Source of the DNA: Candidatus Paraprochloron terpiosi LD05
GTDB taxonomy: Bacteria > Cyanobacteriota > Cyanobacteriia > Cyanobacteriales > Prochloraceae
Direction: 5' to 3'
DNA: 64,000 bases
Assembly: GCA_018141785.1 (NCBI GenBank)
Contig: CP073341.1
Location: 1-64,000 of the forward strand
The position numbers were made by a program, and so were the translations under genes. The notes beneath the pieces were generated by a model. It was not told the origin of the DNA. It worked only from the letters and a program-made list of their open reading frames with translations, and ran no database searches. Positions within the stretch are counted from its first letter, which is position 1. The number at the start of each line of letters is the position of its first letter. Shown piece after piece: positions 39,195 to 47,238 of this stretch.

Positions 39195-39911
39195 GTGAAA
39201 ATATTTGTTTATCACACTCCGGAACTTACGCCAACAGATAGTTTACCCCATTGCGCCGTAGTCATTGATGTTTTGCGGGCTACTACTACTATAGCAACTG
39301 CTTTGCATGGTGGGGCTGAAGCAGTGCAAGCTTTTAGTAACATGGACTTACTCAGGTCAGAGAGCGAAAAATGGCCGGAGAATAAGCGTCTGCGGGCGGG
39401 AGAACGAGGAGGGAAGCAATTAGAGGGTTGCGATTTGGGCAATTCTCCCCTAGACTGTACCCCAGAATTAGTGAAGGGGAAAAGATTATTCCTCACTACT
39501 ACTAATGGAACCCGCGCTCTAGAACGGGTGCAAAGTGCTCCTGTGGTGTTAACTGCTGCCCAAATCAATCGTCAAGCGGTAGTGGACTATTTGCGACAGA
39601 AACAACCAGAGGTGGTTTGGTTGGTGGGATCTGGTTGGGAAGGGGGCTATTCCCTGGAAGATGCTGCTTGTGCTGGGGCGATCGCTGGGGCGCTGTCCCA
39701 TATAATGGAAGTGGGCAATGATGAAGTTATTGCTGCGATCGCCCTTTATTCCCAGTGGGAAAATCGGCTTTTGGATATGTTTCGCCAGTCTACCCATGGA
39801 CAGCGTTTGTTACGGTTAAATTGTGAGGCAGATTTGCGATTTTGCGCCGAAACTGATATTCTGGAGGTTGTTCCTATTCAAAAGGAGCCGGGAGTATTGG
39901 TGGCTCTTTAG
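39195..39911 (+). CDS. comB: 2-phosphosulfolactate phosphatase family protein
   Basis: A 238-residue ComB-family phosphatase: [37 protein letters not shown], then [32 protein letters not shown] and DDEVIA-like acidic positions. In methanogens ComB acts in coenzyme M synthesis. Cyanobacteria do not make coenzyme M, so the substrate here is uncertain. I use a GTG start at 39195 because the conserved [10 protein letters not shown] begins there; the frame is open upstream to 39084 but overlaps the divergent gene. Confidence 0.85.
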   Translation: MKIFVYHTPELTPTDSLPHCAVVIDVLRATTTIATALHGGAEAVQAFSNMDLLRSESEKWPENKRLRAGERGGKQLEGCDLGNSPLDCTPELVKGKRLFLTTTNGTRALERVQSAPVVLTAAQINRQAVVDYLRQKQPEVVWLVGSGWEGGYSLEDAACAGAIAGALSHIMEVGNDEVIAAIALYSQWENRLLDMFRQSTHGQRLLRLNCEADLRFCAETDILEVVPIQKEPGVLVAL

Positions 39912-39966
39912 GTATAAGTTATTTTATTAATTATAGTAGACAACTAATAATCACATCCAAAGCAAT

Positions 39967-40112
39967 CGTAGGTTGGGTTGCGCGATAGCAAAACCCAACA
40001 CAAGTCTCCTTGGTTGTTGGGTTTCGTTCCCCGACAGTGGGCCCAAGGGTAGGCAATGGTGTTATAATTTGTTGATACAATTATAGATAAATCTGTTCAT
40101 TGCCCACCATGC
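39967..40112. repeat. Two adjoining palindromic repeats
   Basis: The aggttgggtt...cccaacac / gttgggtttcg pair (39967-40049) abuts a second inverted repeat whose arms are gggtaggcaatgg and cattgcccacc (40047-40112). Then a gcatttaaccggatg repeat leads to the HicB-like gene. The whole gap 39912-40229 is repeat DNA plus the promoter of the restriction cassette. Confidence 0.65.
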
Positions 40113-40229
40113 CTAAGTACAAATACTCATTCAATATAATTAGATCATATCCGTATAATTGACCAAAATATGAAATTTTTTATTATAAGCATTTAACCGG
40201 ATGTGATATTATATCAAAAGGGAGAAGCA

Positions 40230-40427
40230 ATGGAAAAAAATAAATTTGTTTTCCCAGTAGTTCTCGAAAAAGACAGTGACGGGTACTTCGCCTATTGTCC
40301 AGCTTTCCAGGGGTGTTATACTCAGGGAGATTCCTATGAGGAAACAATAGACAATATTAAAGATGCCATTTGGTTACATATTGAAGACTATTCTGGAGAA
40401 AAAAAGATAGGTTATGAACGTATTTGA
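40230..40427 (+). CDS. HicB-like small protein leading the restriction operon
   Basis: A 65-residue protein with the UPF0150/HicB fold: FVFPVVLEKDSDGYFAYCPAFQGCYTQGDSYEETIDNIKDAIWLHI. Family members are usually antitoxins of HicA mRNA interferases. No HicA is adjacent and no helix-turn-helix or ribbon-helix-helix tail is visible. The start at 40230 follows a good ribosome site (gggagaagca). The end overlaps the methyltransferase start by 14 bases, so it is the first gene of a three-gene operon. It could regulate the cassette, be a lone antitoxin, or be incidental. Confidence 0.75.
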   Translation: MEKNKFVFPVVLEKDSDGYFAYCPAFQGCYTQGDSYEETIDNIKDAIWLHIEDYSGEKKIGYERI

Positions 40428-41331
40428 TACGCCAAGGCAAAATAAAATAAGCAAGGCTAACAAACAAGAGCCGTTTAGTCTAATTTACGAGCAGAAGAAC
40501 GGAAGTCTTTATCAAGGTGATAGTATTAAATGGCTACAGTCACTGGAAACAGAAAGCGCAAATCTCATATTTGCCGATCCTCCTTATAATATAAATAAAG
40601 CTGATTGGGATAAATTTGATAGTCAAGAAAGATATATTGAATGGTCTATCAAATGGATCAAAGAAGCCTCAAGAGTTTTAAAGAAAACTGGAACATTATA
40701 TGTTTGTGGATTCTCGGAAATTCTAGCCGATCTAAAGCATCCTTCAATGAAATACTTTAAATCATGCAGGTGGATTGTTTGGCATTACAAAAATAAAGCA
40801 AATTTGGGGAATGATTGGGGAAGATCTCATGAAAGTTTATTGCATTTCCGAAAAAGCAAAAAACAAACATTTAATATTGATGATATTCGTATACCCTATG
40901 GAAGACATACCTTGAAATATCCATCGCACCCACAAGCTGAATCTAGCCAATATGGAAACAACGGCAAGGGAAAAGACCTATGGGTTCCTCATCCAAAGGG
41001 TGCGAAACCAAAAGATGTTATAGAAGTTCCAACTACATGTAATGGAATGGGTGAAACAACACCACACCCAACACAGAAACCCGAAGAACTGGTGAGAAAG
41101 TTTGTACTAGCTTCTTCAAATGAAGGAGATCTTATCATTGATCCATTTTCTGGCTCTGGAACTACATTAGTTGTTGCGGAACAGTTGAGTAGAAAATGGC
41201 TTGGTTGTGAAATAGAGTCCAAATATAATGACTGGGCAATTAAACGGCTTGAGAATGTTCAAAGAAAAACAAAAGATGATTGGATCGAGTTTGATAAAGC
41301 AAACGAAAAAAGAAGGAACTCTATTAGATGA
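40414..41331 (+). CDS. Type II DNA methyltransferase (beta group, N6-A/N4-C)
   Basis: A 305-residue modification enzyme. Motif IV DPPYNI (55-60) comes before motif I DPFSGSGTT (243-251), the circular order of beta-class amino-methyltransferases. HPTQKPEELV, the usual lead into motif I, is also present. DPPY fits adenine-N6 or cytosine-N4 methylation; the target site cannot be read. It overlaps both neighbours (14 bases with the HicB-like gene, ATGA with the nuclease gene), so the cassette is tightly coupled. AT-rich composition sets it apart from nearby core genes. Confidence 0.9.
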   Translation: MNVFDTPRQNKISKANKQEPFSLIYEQKNGSLYQGDSIKWLQSLETESANLIFADPPYNINKADWDKFDSQERYIEWSIKWIKEASRVLKKTGTLYVCGFSEILADLKHPSMKYFKSCRWIVWHYKNKANLGNDWGRSHESLLHFRKSKKQTFNIDDIRIPYGRHTLKYPSHPQAESSQYGNNGKGKDLWVPHPKGAKPKDVIEVPTTCNGMGETTPHPTQKPEELVRKFVLASSNEGDLIIDPFSGSGTTLVVAEQLSRKWLGCEIESKYNDWAIKRLENVQRKTKDDWIEFDKANEKRRNSIR

Positions 41332-42215
41332 ATCTCAAAGAATTGGTTACTGATGCCTGCAATAAAGAACTTTTTATTAAACCAAGTGACTATATTCGCT
41401 TTGCACTTAATTACCTGGAATTTATCAAAACAAACTTGCAAGCAGTGATTGTTTCAAGAAATGAAAATCATTATCAATTTTTTCAATACAAACAAGAGGG
41501 AACCTACAATGTAACCAGACCAATAAACTCAAACCTCATGTATAGTTTTGAGGAATTTGAAAGAGAAAGCAAGGACTTCTTAACAATACTTAGTGACATC
41601 AGAGGTAGTGATAGCAAAGCAAATAGAGAGATAGTAAATAGAACTATTTACACCGCACAACAATGTATAGGGGCAGCCCTTGATGCGTTGCCAGCCAAGA
41701 AATCGAATACAGCACGAAAAATTAATGGCGATCTTTTTGAAAGATTTATCAGGCTGATAATCTCGGAAATTGGAGTTAGTGTTACAGAAGGAACCATATC
41801 AGTACCTGTTAAACTGGATGGAGAAATGGCATTTAAAATGAACTATCAACACGATCTGATAGTTCAGGTGGATTCAGAAACAAAAGCAATTGGTTCTGTG
41901 AAAACATCAAGCAAAGATAGAATAGACAAGATATTCATAGACAAATTTTTATATAACAAACTTACAGATACAGATATCCCTCACTTTGCTATTTTTTTGA
42001 ATGACGTACAAAGAAAAGGAAAAGAAGGGAAATATGGCATTAATAGCACTTTTCTGACTGGCCACTTCAAAGGGTACACAGTTAAACTAAATCCAGTTGA
42101 TGGTGTTTATTATTGTGATATTCGTCCCAACATGATTACGGAACAAATATTGAAAAATTACATCAAGACGTTTGATAATTTTGTTTTTACAGACGTTTGG
42201 GAGTTTTTAAAATAA
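41328..42215 (+). CDS. Predicted type II restriction endonuclease
   Basis: A 295-residue protein translationally coupled to the methyltransferase through ATGA. The C-terminal half shows a PD-(D/E)XK-like core: GDLFERFIRLII with Glu138, QHDLIVQVD with Asp176, then IGSVKTSSK with Lys192, where Ser takes the place of the usual acidic residue before x-K. Position next to a solitary methyltransferase is the main argument. I do not recognise a named isoschizomer. The last 58 bases overlap a convergent HicB-like gene. Confidence 0.75.
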   Translation: MNLKELVTDACNKELFIKPSDYIRFALNYLEFIKTNLQAVIVSRNENHYQFFQYKQEGTYNVTRPINSNLMYSFEEFERESKDFLTILSDIRGSDSKANREIVNRTIYTAQQCIGAALDALPAKKSNTARKINGDLFERFIRLIISEIGVSVTEGTISVPVKLDGEMAFKMNYQHDLIVQVDSETKAIGSVKTSSKDRIDKIFIDKFLYNKLTDTDIPHFAIFLNDVQRKGKEGKYGINSTFLTGHFKGYTVKLNPVDGVYYCDIRPNMITEQILKNYIKTFDNFVFTDVWEFLK

Positions 42216-42409
42216 AATTGCCCAACAAAATTTTCTTCCGGTACAAATAGATTATCTTCTTCCAAGACAGAGATATATAAATTAATTGCTTCTTTGATAT
42301 TGGCGATCGTCTCTTCTTTGGTTTTACCCTGACTAACGCAACCTGGTAAACTAGGGCATTCTCCTACCCATTTGTTCTCTTCATCTCGATATATAAGTAC
42401 TTGGCGCAT
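42158..42409 (-). CDS. HicB-like protein converging on the nuclease gene
   Basis: An 83-residue protein with the HicB core MRQVLIYRDEENKWVGECPSLPGCVSQGKTKEETIANIKEAI, then LEEDNLFVPEEN. No HicA lies beside it. Its final ~19 codons are read from the antisense of the nuclease 3' end, which suggests that its natural stop was lost and the frame ran on, or that the cassette inserted there. It is the second HicB-like gene within 2.2 kb. Confidence 0.7.
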   Translation of the reverse strand: MRQVLIYRDEENKWVGECPSLPGCVSQGKTKEETIANIKEAINLYISVLEEDNLFVPEENFVGQFYFKNSQTSVKTKLSNVLM

Positions 42410-42491
42410 GATTTTACCTTACGATGACGTTTTGTTATTTAGTACCATTATATCAAACGTGGTAAAGAGTTGTTAAGGATAAATTATTGGT

Positions 42492-42557
42492 GAGGGATAG
42501 CAAAACCCAACATAATTCACTTTGGGTGTTGGGTTTCGTTTCTCAACCCAACCTACA
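42492..42557. repeat. aggttgggt-family repeat copy
   Basis: Arms gatagcaaaacccaacat and gttgggtttcgttt...cccaacctac match the family at 5709. It marks the right edge of the restriction cassette; the copy at 39967 marks the left. Confidence 0.7.
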
Positions 42558-42612
42558 ATTAACTGGGTAAATTTCAACCCTGAAGGGGTTTGATAACTAG
42601 TTACGATATTAC

Positions 42613-43800
42613 CTACAGGGGGAGTTCAATTTTAGCCTTGCTGAAAGGTAAATCATTATTGATAGCGTCAATTTCTTCTTGCTCCGCTTCATTAATCTTA
42701 CCTATATAGGTACGCAGTATCTGACTCATGCGTGAGTCATAAAAGCGGTGTAGACTGTAGTTGCCAGTTGCGGGAAAACCCCGCCTCCGCTTATGACTTC
42801 CCCCCGCACCAGGGTCAAATATTTGGATATTTTCTTGGATACTAAATTCAATGGGTTTGTAGTAACAAGCTTCAAAATGGAGACAGTTATATTCTTCCAA
42901 ACACCCCCAATAACGTCCATAGAGGCGATCGCCTTTTCTCAAGAAGAAAGACATTCCCACAGGAGACTTGATATCCTTCCCTTCCTCATATGCTACCACC
43001 AGCATTACCCGCTGCTGATAATTGGGATAAAGTTGGGTAAAAAACTGGCGAGTTAGATACTTACTCCCCCAATAAAACTTATCACAGGTGTTACTATAGA
43101 AACGATAGATGAGAGGAAACAAGTGTTGGGGAATGTCTTTCCCAGTCAAAACTGCCAATTCTAACCCAGATTTTCCTACCGCTTTCCGTTCCCGTTTAAT
43201 ATTGCGTCGTTGGTTAGTATTGAAGATTTTTAAATAATCGTCAAAAGTACCAAAGTTTTTGTTGCTCCAAATATAACTATGATGTAACCAAGGGCTATAA
43301 CCCCAGTCTAACATGATTTCTTTCCAGTCTGGATCCACAAAGAGGAAATTACAACTGGAAATTTGGTTCCGATAGCAGAAATTATCTATCTCCTTGACCA
43401 TTATTTTCGTAATTTCCCTTTCATTTTCCTCAGGAGAGATTAAAAAGCGATACCCTTCTGCGGGGGTAAAGGGAGTCATTCCCAGCATTTTGGGATAATA
43501 TTCTCGTCCTAAGCGATAGGATAAGTCAGCCCACTGGTGATCGAAGACAAATTCGCCGTAACTATGACCTTTAAGATAAAGGGGGGCCGCTGCAATCAGT
43601 TTAAGACCTCGTCGTATAATGAGGTGACAAGGTTGCCAACCATTACGAGCTGTAGCACTCCCAGAAGTCTCCAGGTTATTCAGCCATTCCCACTCCAAAA
43701 AGGGGGTTTTTAAGGGCTGAGCGAGAGTATCCCATTCTGCTTTGGGTATTTGAGCTATTTTATCACACCAAGAGATTTTTACCATGTTATAATTTACCAA
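42613..43800 (-). CDS. FemAB/GNAT-like (DUF482) protein
   Basis: A 395-residue protein of the DUF482/peptidoglycan-recognition-like GNAT group. FLEWEWLNNLETSGSA and WQPCHLIIRR start the first half. NQRRNIKRERKAVGKSGLELAVLTG, CDKFYWGSKYLTRQFF and FEACYYKPIEFSIQENIQIFDPGAGGSHKRRRGF form the second. The acceptor is unknown; a cell-wall or lipid acylation role is usually guessed. MVKISWCD at 43785 may be the true start. It lies 15 bases after a glycosyltransferase on the same strand. Confidence 0.75.
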   Translation of the reverse strand: MVNYNMVKISWCDKIAQIPKAEWDTLAQPLKTPFLEWEWLNNLETSGSATARNGWQPCHLIIRRGLKLIAAAPLYLKGHSYGEFVFDHQWADLSYRLGREYYPKMLGMTPFTPAEGYRFLISPEENEREITKIMVKEIDNFCYRNQISSCNFLFVDPDWKEIMLDWGYSPWLHHSYIWSNKNFGTFDDYLKIFNTNQRRNIKRERKAVGKSGLELAVLTGKDIPQHLFPLIYRFYSNTCDKFYWGSKYLTRQFFTQLYPNYQQRVMLVVAYEEGKDIKSPVGMSFFLRKGDRLYGRYWGCLEEYNCLHFEACYYKPIEFSIQENIQIFDPGAGGSHKRRRGFPATGNYSLHRFYDSRMSQILRTYIGKINEAEQEEIDAINNDLPFSKAKIELPL

Positions 43801-43815
43801 ACAGTAACATAAAAT

Positions 43816-45030
43816 TTACCGCCTTGCTTCCTCTTTTAACCATTGGATATGTTTGGGCAACAAGTCGGCTAAAGCATATTTTTTTTTAATTTTCTTTCTG
43901 GCTTTAGCACGAATTTCCGTCATAGCTTCTGGTTTATTCAATGCTTCATTAACGCGAGCGGCAATTTCTTCCGGGGAAAAGAAGTCTACCAACAAACCGT
44001 TAAAACCGTCTTTAATAAATTCTAGCACTGGTGGGGTGTTGGAAGCTACTAGCAAGCACCCTGTTGCCATAGCTTCTAACATAGACCAGGAGAGGACAAA
44101 GGGACGGGTGAGATAAACGTGGACGGAAGAAGCTTGCAAAACTTGCAAGTATTGATTATAAGGCAGTAAGCCGGTAAAATGTAAGCGAGATAAATCGAAA
44201 GACAATTTTTCTAACATTAACTGCTTATAACTTTGTCCTTCCGGTAGCTGCTTCCCGTAGGCTACCCTATCTTGTCCTACCACTACGATATGACAATTTG
44301 GTCGTTGCTGTTGTATTAATGCTGTGACTTCCATAAACTGGGGGAAACCACGATAGGGTTCCATTCCGCGCGTTGCGTAGGTGACAATTTCTTGGACATG
44401 GGATAAATCTAAATTTATTTCTGGCAACACTAATTTTGCTCCCGGTTTGGGTTTAAAATAGTCTGTGTCCACACCGTCGTGACGAACGATAATTTTGCGC
44501 CGAAATTCAACGGGAAATTGCTGCTGTTGCCAAGAGGTGAGAGCAAGTCCCCGATCGCAGCTATACAAATCAATTAAAATTGGGGCATTTTTAATCCTAA
44601 TCCTGGCTTCTGCGTCCTCATTAATGGGATCCCTGGGGTCAAAATCCGCATCACTGCCGTGAGCACGGTAGAACCATTCATAGTAGCACAATAGTTTAGC
44701 TTTGGGGAAAATATCTTTCATAAATAAGGTGGGTCCCCAACCCGAATGACCGTAGACTATATCGGTAACAAAACCCTGCTCTTTCAATTTTAGTGCCAGG
44801 CGATAAACTGCTTGACCCTGAAGCACGGCAGTTTCCAAATTGCGAACGTAATGGTGAGTCTCGGGGCTAGAATTTCGGGAAGGATTATAGATAACTTTGG
44901 CAACACCTGGAATGCCACCTTCTTTCCTAGTGGTACCGAAGACAACTTGATTTCCTTTCTCTTTGGCTAAAGCAGCGGCCAGGTGACGAAATTGAGCGGG
45001 AAAGTTAGAATGTAAGAACAGTATGCGCAT
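43816..45030 (-). CDS. Glycosyltransferase family 4
   Basis: A 404-residue GT-B enzyme starting MRILFLHSNFPAQFRHLAAAL. YGHSGWGPTLFMKDIFP and CYYEWFYRAHGSDADFDP precede the C-terminal donor-binding half (TYATRGMEPYRGFPQFME, RPFVLSWSMLEAMATGCLLVASNTPPVLEFI) with the E-x7-E-like pattern. The sequence resembles the cyanobacterial group of large GT4 enzymes acting on surface glycans. It forms a pair with the downstream FemAB-like gene. Confidence 0.82.
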   Translation of the reverse strand: MRILFLHSNFPAQFRHLAAALAKEKGNQVVFGTTRKEGGIPGVAKVIYNPSRNSSPETHHYVRNLETAVLQGQAVYRLALKLKEQGFVTDIVYGHSGWGPTLFMKDIFPKAKLLCYYEWFYRAHGSDADFDPRDPINEDAEARIRIKNAPILIDLYSCDRGLALTSWQQQQFPVEFRRKIIVRHDGVDTDYFKPKPGAKLVLPEINLDLSHVQEIVTYATRGMEPYRGFPQFMEVTALIQQQRPNCHIVVVGQDRVAYGKQLPEGQSYKQLMLEKLSFDLSRLHFTGLLPYNQYLQVLQASSVHVYLTRPFVLSWSMLEAMATGCLLVASNTPPVLEFIKDGFNGLLVDFFSPEEIAARVNEALNKPEAMTEIRAKARKKIKKKYALADLLPKHIQWLKEEARR

Positions 45031-45049
45031 ATAATTGGATGGTTTGATT

Positions 45050-45182
45050 TAGAGTATCGCGCAAAGGCGCAAAGACGCAAAGGAGAGAAGGAGCATTACT
45101 ATATTATACCTCTCCCTCTTCCTCTGCGCCCTCTGCGTCTCTGCGGTTTATTTTATTATACGAGGCTTTTTCCCAAAAATAA
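45050..45182. mobile_element. Palindromic MITE-like repeat, copy 1
   Basis: The left arm cgcgcaaaggcgcaaagacg and the right arm cctctgcgtctctgcgg (about 45131-45148) are inverted relatives around a short core. The unit then runs through ggtttattttattatac to ggctttttcccaaaaat, up to the stop of the symporter gene. A near-identical unit lies at 47094-47238, in the same orientation. Confidence 0.75.
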
Positions 45183-46832
45183 CTACGAACCGGGAGTGCG
45201 CAACATTTTCACCATTTCTTGCACTTCTAATGGTGGTGGGGAGGTGAGACGAGAAACAATCAATGTGACGACAAAATTAAGGAACATGCCTACTGTACCT
45301 ATTCCCTCAGCTGAGACACCGAAAAACCAGGGGGTCATGGCATAAAATTTAATCCCAATGATATAAATGGAGGTAAAAATCAAACCCACAACCATTCCAC
45401 AGATCGCCCCTTCCCTATTGGTACGTTTATCAAATATCCCTAGGATAATAACAGGAAAGAAACTGGCTGCTGCTAAACCAAAGGCAAAGGCTACTACTTG
45501 AGCGACAAAACCAGGGGGGTTTATCCCAAAATACCCCGCTATAGCTATAGCTAACCCCACCATGACTCTCCCTACCATGACTCGGGTAGACTCGGAAGCA
45601 TGAGGGTTTATCATGCGATAGTAGATGTCGTGAGCTACGGAACTACTAATAACCAATAATAACCCAGAAGCGGTAGAAAGGGCTGCTGCTAACCCTCCAG
45701 CAGCTACTAAAGCAATGACCCCAGGAGCTAGTTTGGCAACTTCTGGGGTCGAGAGAACAATAATATCTCGGTCAATTGTAATTTCGTTGGTCTCTTTGTC
45801 TGGAGTCAATTCTATTAGTTCATCTCCATTTTTATCTTCTAGAGTCAATAAACCGGTGTTTTCCCATTTCTTCACCCAGTCTAACTGTCTTACTTCTTCT
45901 AGGGTGTGGTTGTGTAAGCTATCTATGAGATTATAACGAGCAAAGGCAGCCATAGCGGGGGCCGTAGTATAGAGTAAGGCAATGAATAACAAGGCCCAAC
46001 CAGCAGAATAACGAGCTGCTCGCACATTGGGGACTGTATAAAACCGCACTATGACGTGGGGAAGTCCCGCAGTACCAACCATTAATGCTATGGTAATAAA
46101 GAGAATGTCCAACATGGACTTGTTGGCAAAGGGCTGGGTATATTCTTGGAAACCCAGGTCCACTTGTACTGCGTTTAGTTTCTGGACAATGTCACTGAAG
46201 GTAAAGGCTACCTGGGGAATAGGGTTTCCTGTTAAAATCCAGGCGATCGCCACTGCGGGGATAATATAGGCGATAATTAAAATGAAATACTGGGCTACTT
46301 GAGTCCAGGTAATGCCTTTCATACCTCCTAAAACAGCGAAAAACCCAACTATGACCATGCCGATAATGACTCCAACTTCCACTGGTACTTGGAGAAAGCG
46401 GCTGAAAACGATACCTACCCCTCGCATTTGTCCTGCTACATAGGTTAGGGAGACGAAGATAGCAGCTACAACTGCCACCAAACGAGCGATATTAGAATAG
46501 TAGCGATCGCCTACAAAGTCGGGAACAGTATATTTGCCAAACTTCCGCAGATAGGGAGCCAGTAACAGGGCTAGGAGCACATATCCCCCAGTCCACCCCA
46601 TGAGGTAGATAGAACCATCGTAACCCAGAAAGGAGATTAACCCTGCCATAGAGATAAAGGAGGCAGCAGACATCCAATCGGCGGCGGTAGCAGCACCGTT
46701 GGCAATAGCAGGAACCCCCTGTTGGGCGACGAAAAAGCCCTTGCTATCCTGCACCCGAGAGCGCCAACCAATATAGGTATAAATTAGAAAGGAGATGATG
46801 ACTAAGAGAATAGTCCAAATTTCAACTGACAT
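45183..46832 (-). CDS. actP: Sodium:solute symporter, ActP (acetate/monocarboxylate) type
   Basis: A 549-residue integral membrane protein with about 13 helices. GAATAADWMSAASFISMAGLISFLGYDG and PDFVGDRYYSNIARL identify the cation/acetate symporter branch of the SSS family. GLPHVIVRFYTVPNVRAARYSAGWALLFIALLY and AAGGLAAALSTASGLLLVISSSVAHDIYY are further signatures, the latter near the Na+ site. A loop of about 60 charged residues (295-355) is family-typical. The acetate substrate is inferred. The DUF4212 partner lies 11 bases upstream. Confidence 0.85.
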   Translation of the reverse strand: MSVEIWTILLVIISFLIYTYIGWRSRVQDSKGFFVAQQGVPAIANGAATAADWMSAASFISMAGLISFLGYDGSIYLMGWTGGYVLLALLLAPYLRKFGKYTVPDFVGDRYYSNIARLVAVVAAIFVSLTYVAGQMRGVGIVFSRFLQVPVEVGVIIGMVIVGFFAVLGGMKGITWTQVAQYFILIIAYIIPAVAIAWILTGNPIPQVAFTFSDIVQKLNAVQVDLGFQEYTQPFANKSMLDILFITIALMVGTAGLPHVIVRFYTVPNVRAARYSAGWALLFIALLYTTAPAMAAFARYNLIDSLHNHTLEEVRQLDWVKKWENTGLLTLEDKNGDELIELTPDKETNEITIDRDIIVLSTPEVAKLAPGVIALVAAGGLAAALSTASGLLLVISSSVAHDIYYRMINPHASESTRVMVGRVMVGLAIAIAGYFGINPPGFVAQVVAFAFGLAAASFFPVIILGIFDKRTNREGAICGMVVGLIFTSIYIIGIKFYAMTPWFFGVSAEGIGTVGMFLNFVVTLIVSRLTSPPPLEVQEMVKMLRTPGS

Positions 46833-46843
46833 TATTTCCTCTC

Positions 46844-47089
46844 TTATTTATATTTACGGTCTATTTTGTCCATTTGAATAGCATAGATGAAAATCAGGGC
46901 TACGAAGACAAATATTGAACCTTGTTGGGCGATCCAGAAACCCAGGGGTAGGTTCCCTAAAGATATGCTGTTTAATGGTATTACTAGAAAAATGCCCAAT
47001 AAAAGGGAAACTGCTCCCCAAACTATCAGGAGATTAACAATTAAGTTGGTATTAGCGCGCCAGTAGGCTCGACGTTTATTTTGGTTCAT
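46844..47089 (-). CDS. DUF4212 symporter small subunit
   Basis: An 81-residue protein, MNQNKRRAYWRANTNLIV followed by two helices and a charged tail (IQMDKIDRKYK). This is the DUF4212/sodium-solute-symporter small subunit that accompanies ActP-type transporters. I start at 47089; an earlier in-frame ATG at 47128 lies inside the flanking repeat. It forms an operon with the symporter gene. Confidence 0.85.
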   Translation of the reverse strand: MNQNKRRAYWRANTNLIVNLLIVWGAVSLLLGIFLVIPLNSISLGNLPLGFWIAQQGSIFVFVALIFIYAIQMDKIDRKYK

Positions 47090-47093
47090 GGTT

Positions 47094-47238
47094 ATGTTGG
47101 AGTATCGCGCAAAGACGCAAAGACGCAAAGGGGGGAAAGGAGTACTATTATCCCTCTCTTTCTTCCTCGGCGCCCTCTGCGCCTCTGCGGTTTATTTTAA
47201 TATGCTATACTATTCATAACCGAGGTTTTTTCCCAAAA
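47094..47238. mobile_element. Palindromic MITE-like repeat, copy 2
   Basis: Arms gcgcaaagacgcaaagacgc and gcgccctctgcgcctctgcgg match the unit at 45050-45182, including the trailing gaggttttttcccaaaaat. It ends exactly at the start codon of the NACHT gene, so the leader and probably the promoter (tatactattcataac near 47207) of that gene lie in or against the repeat. Confidence 0.75.
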
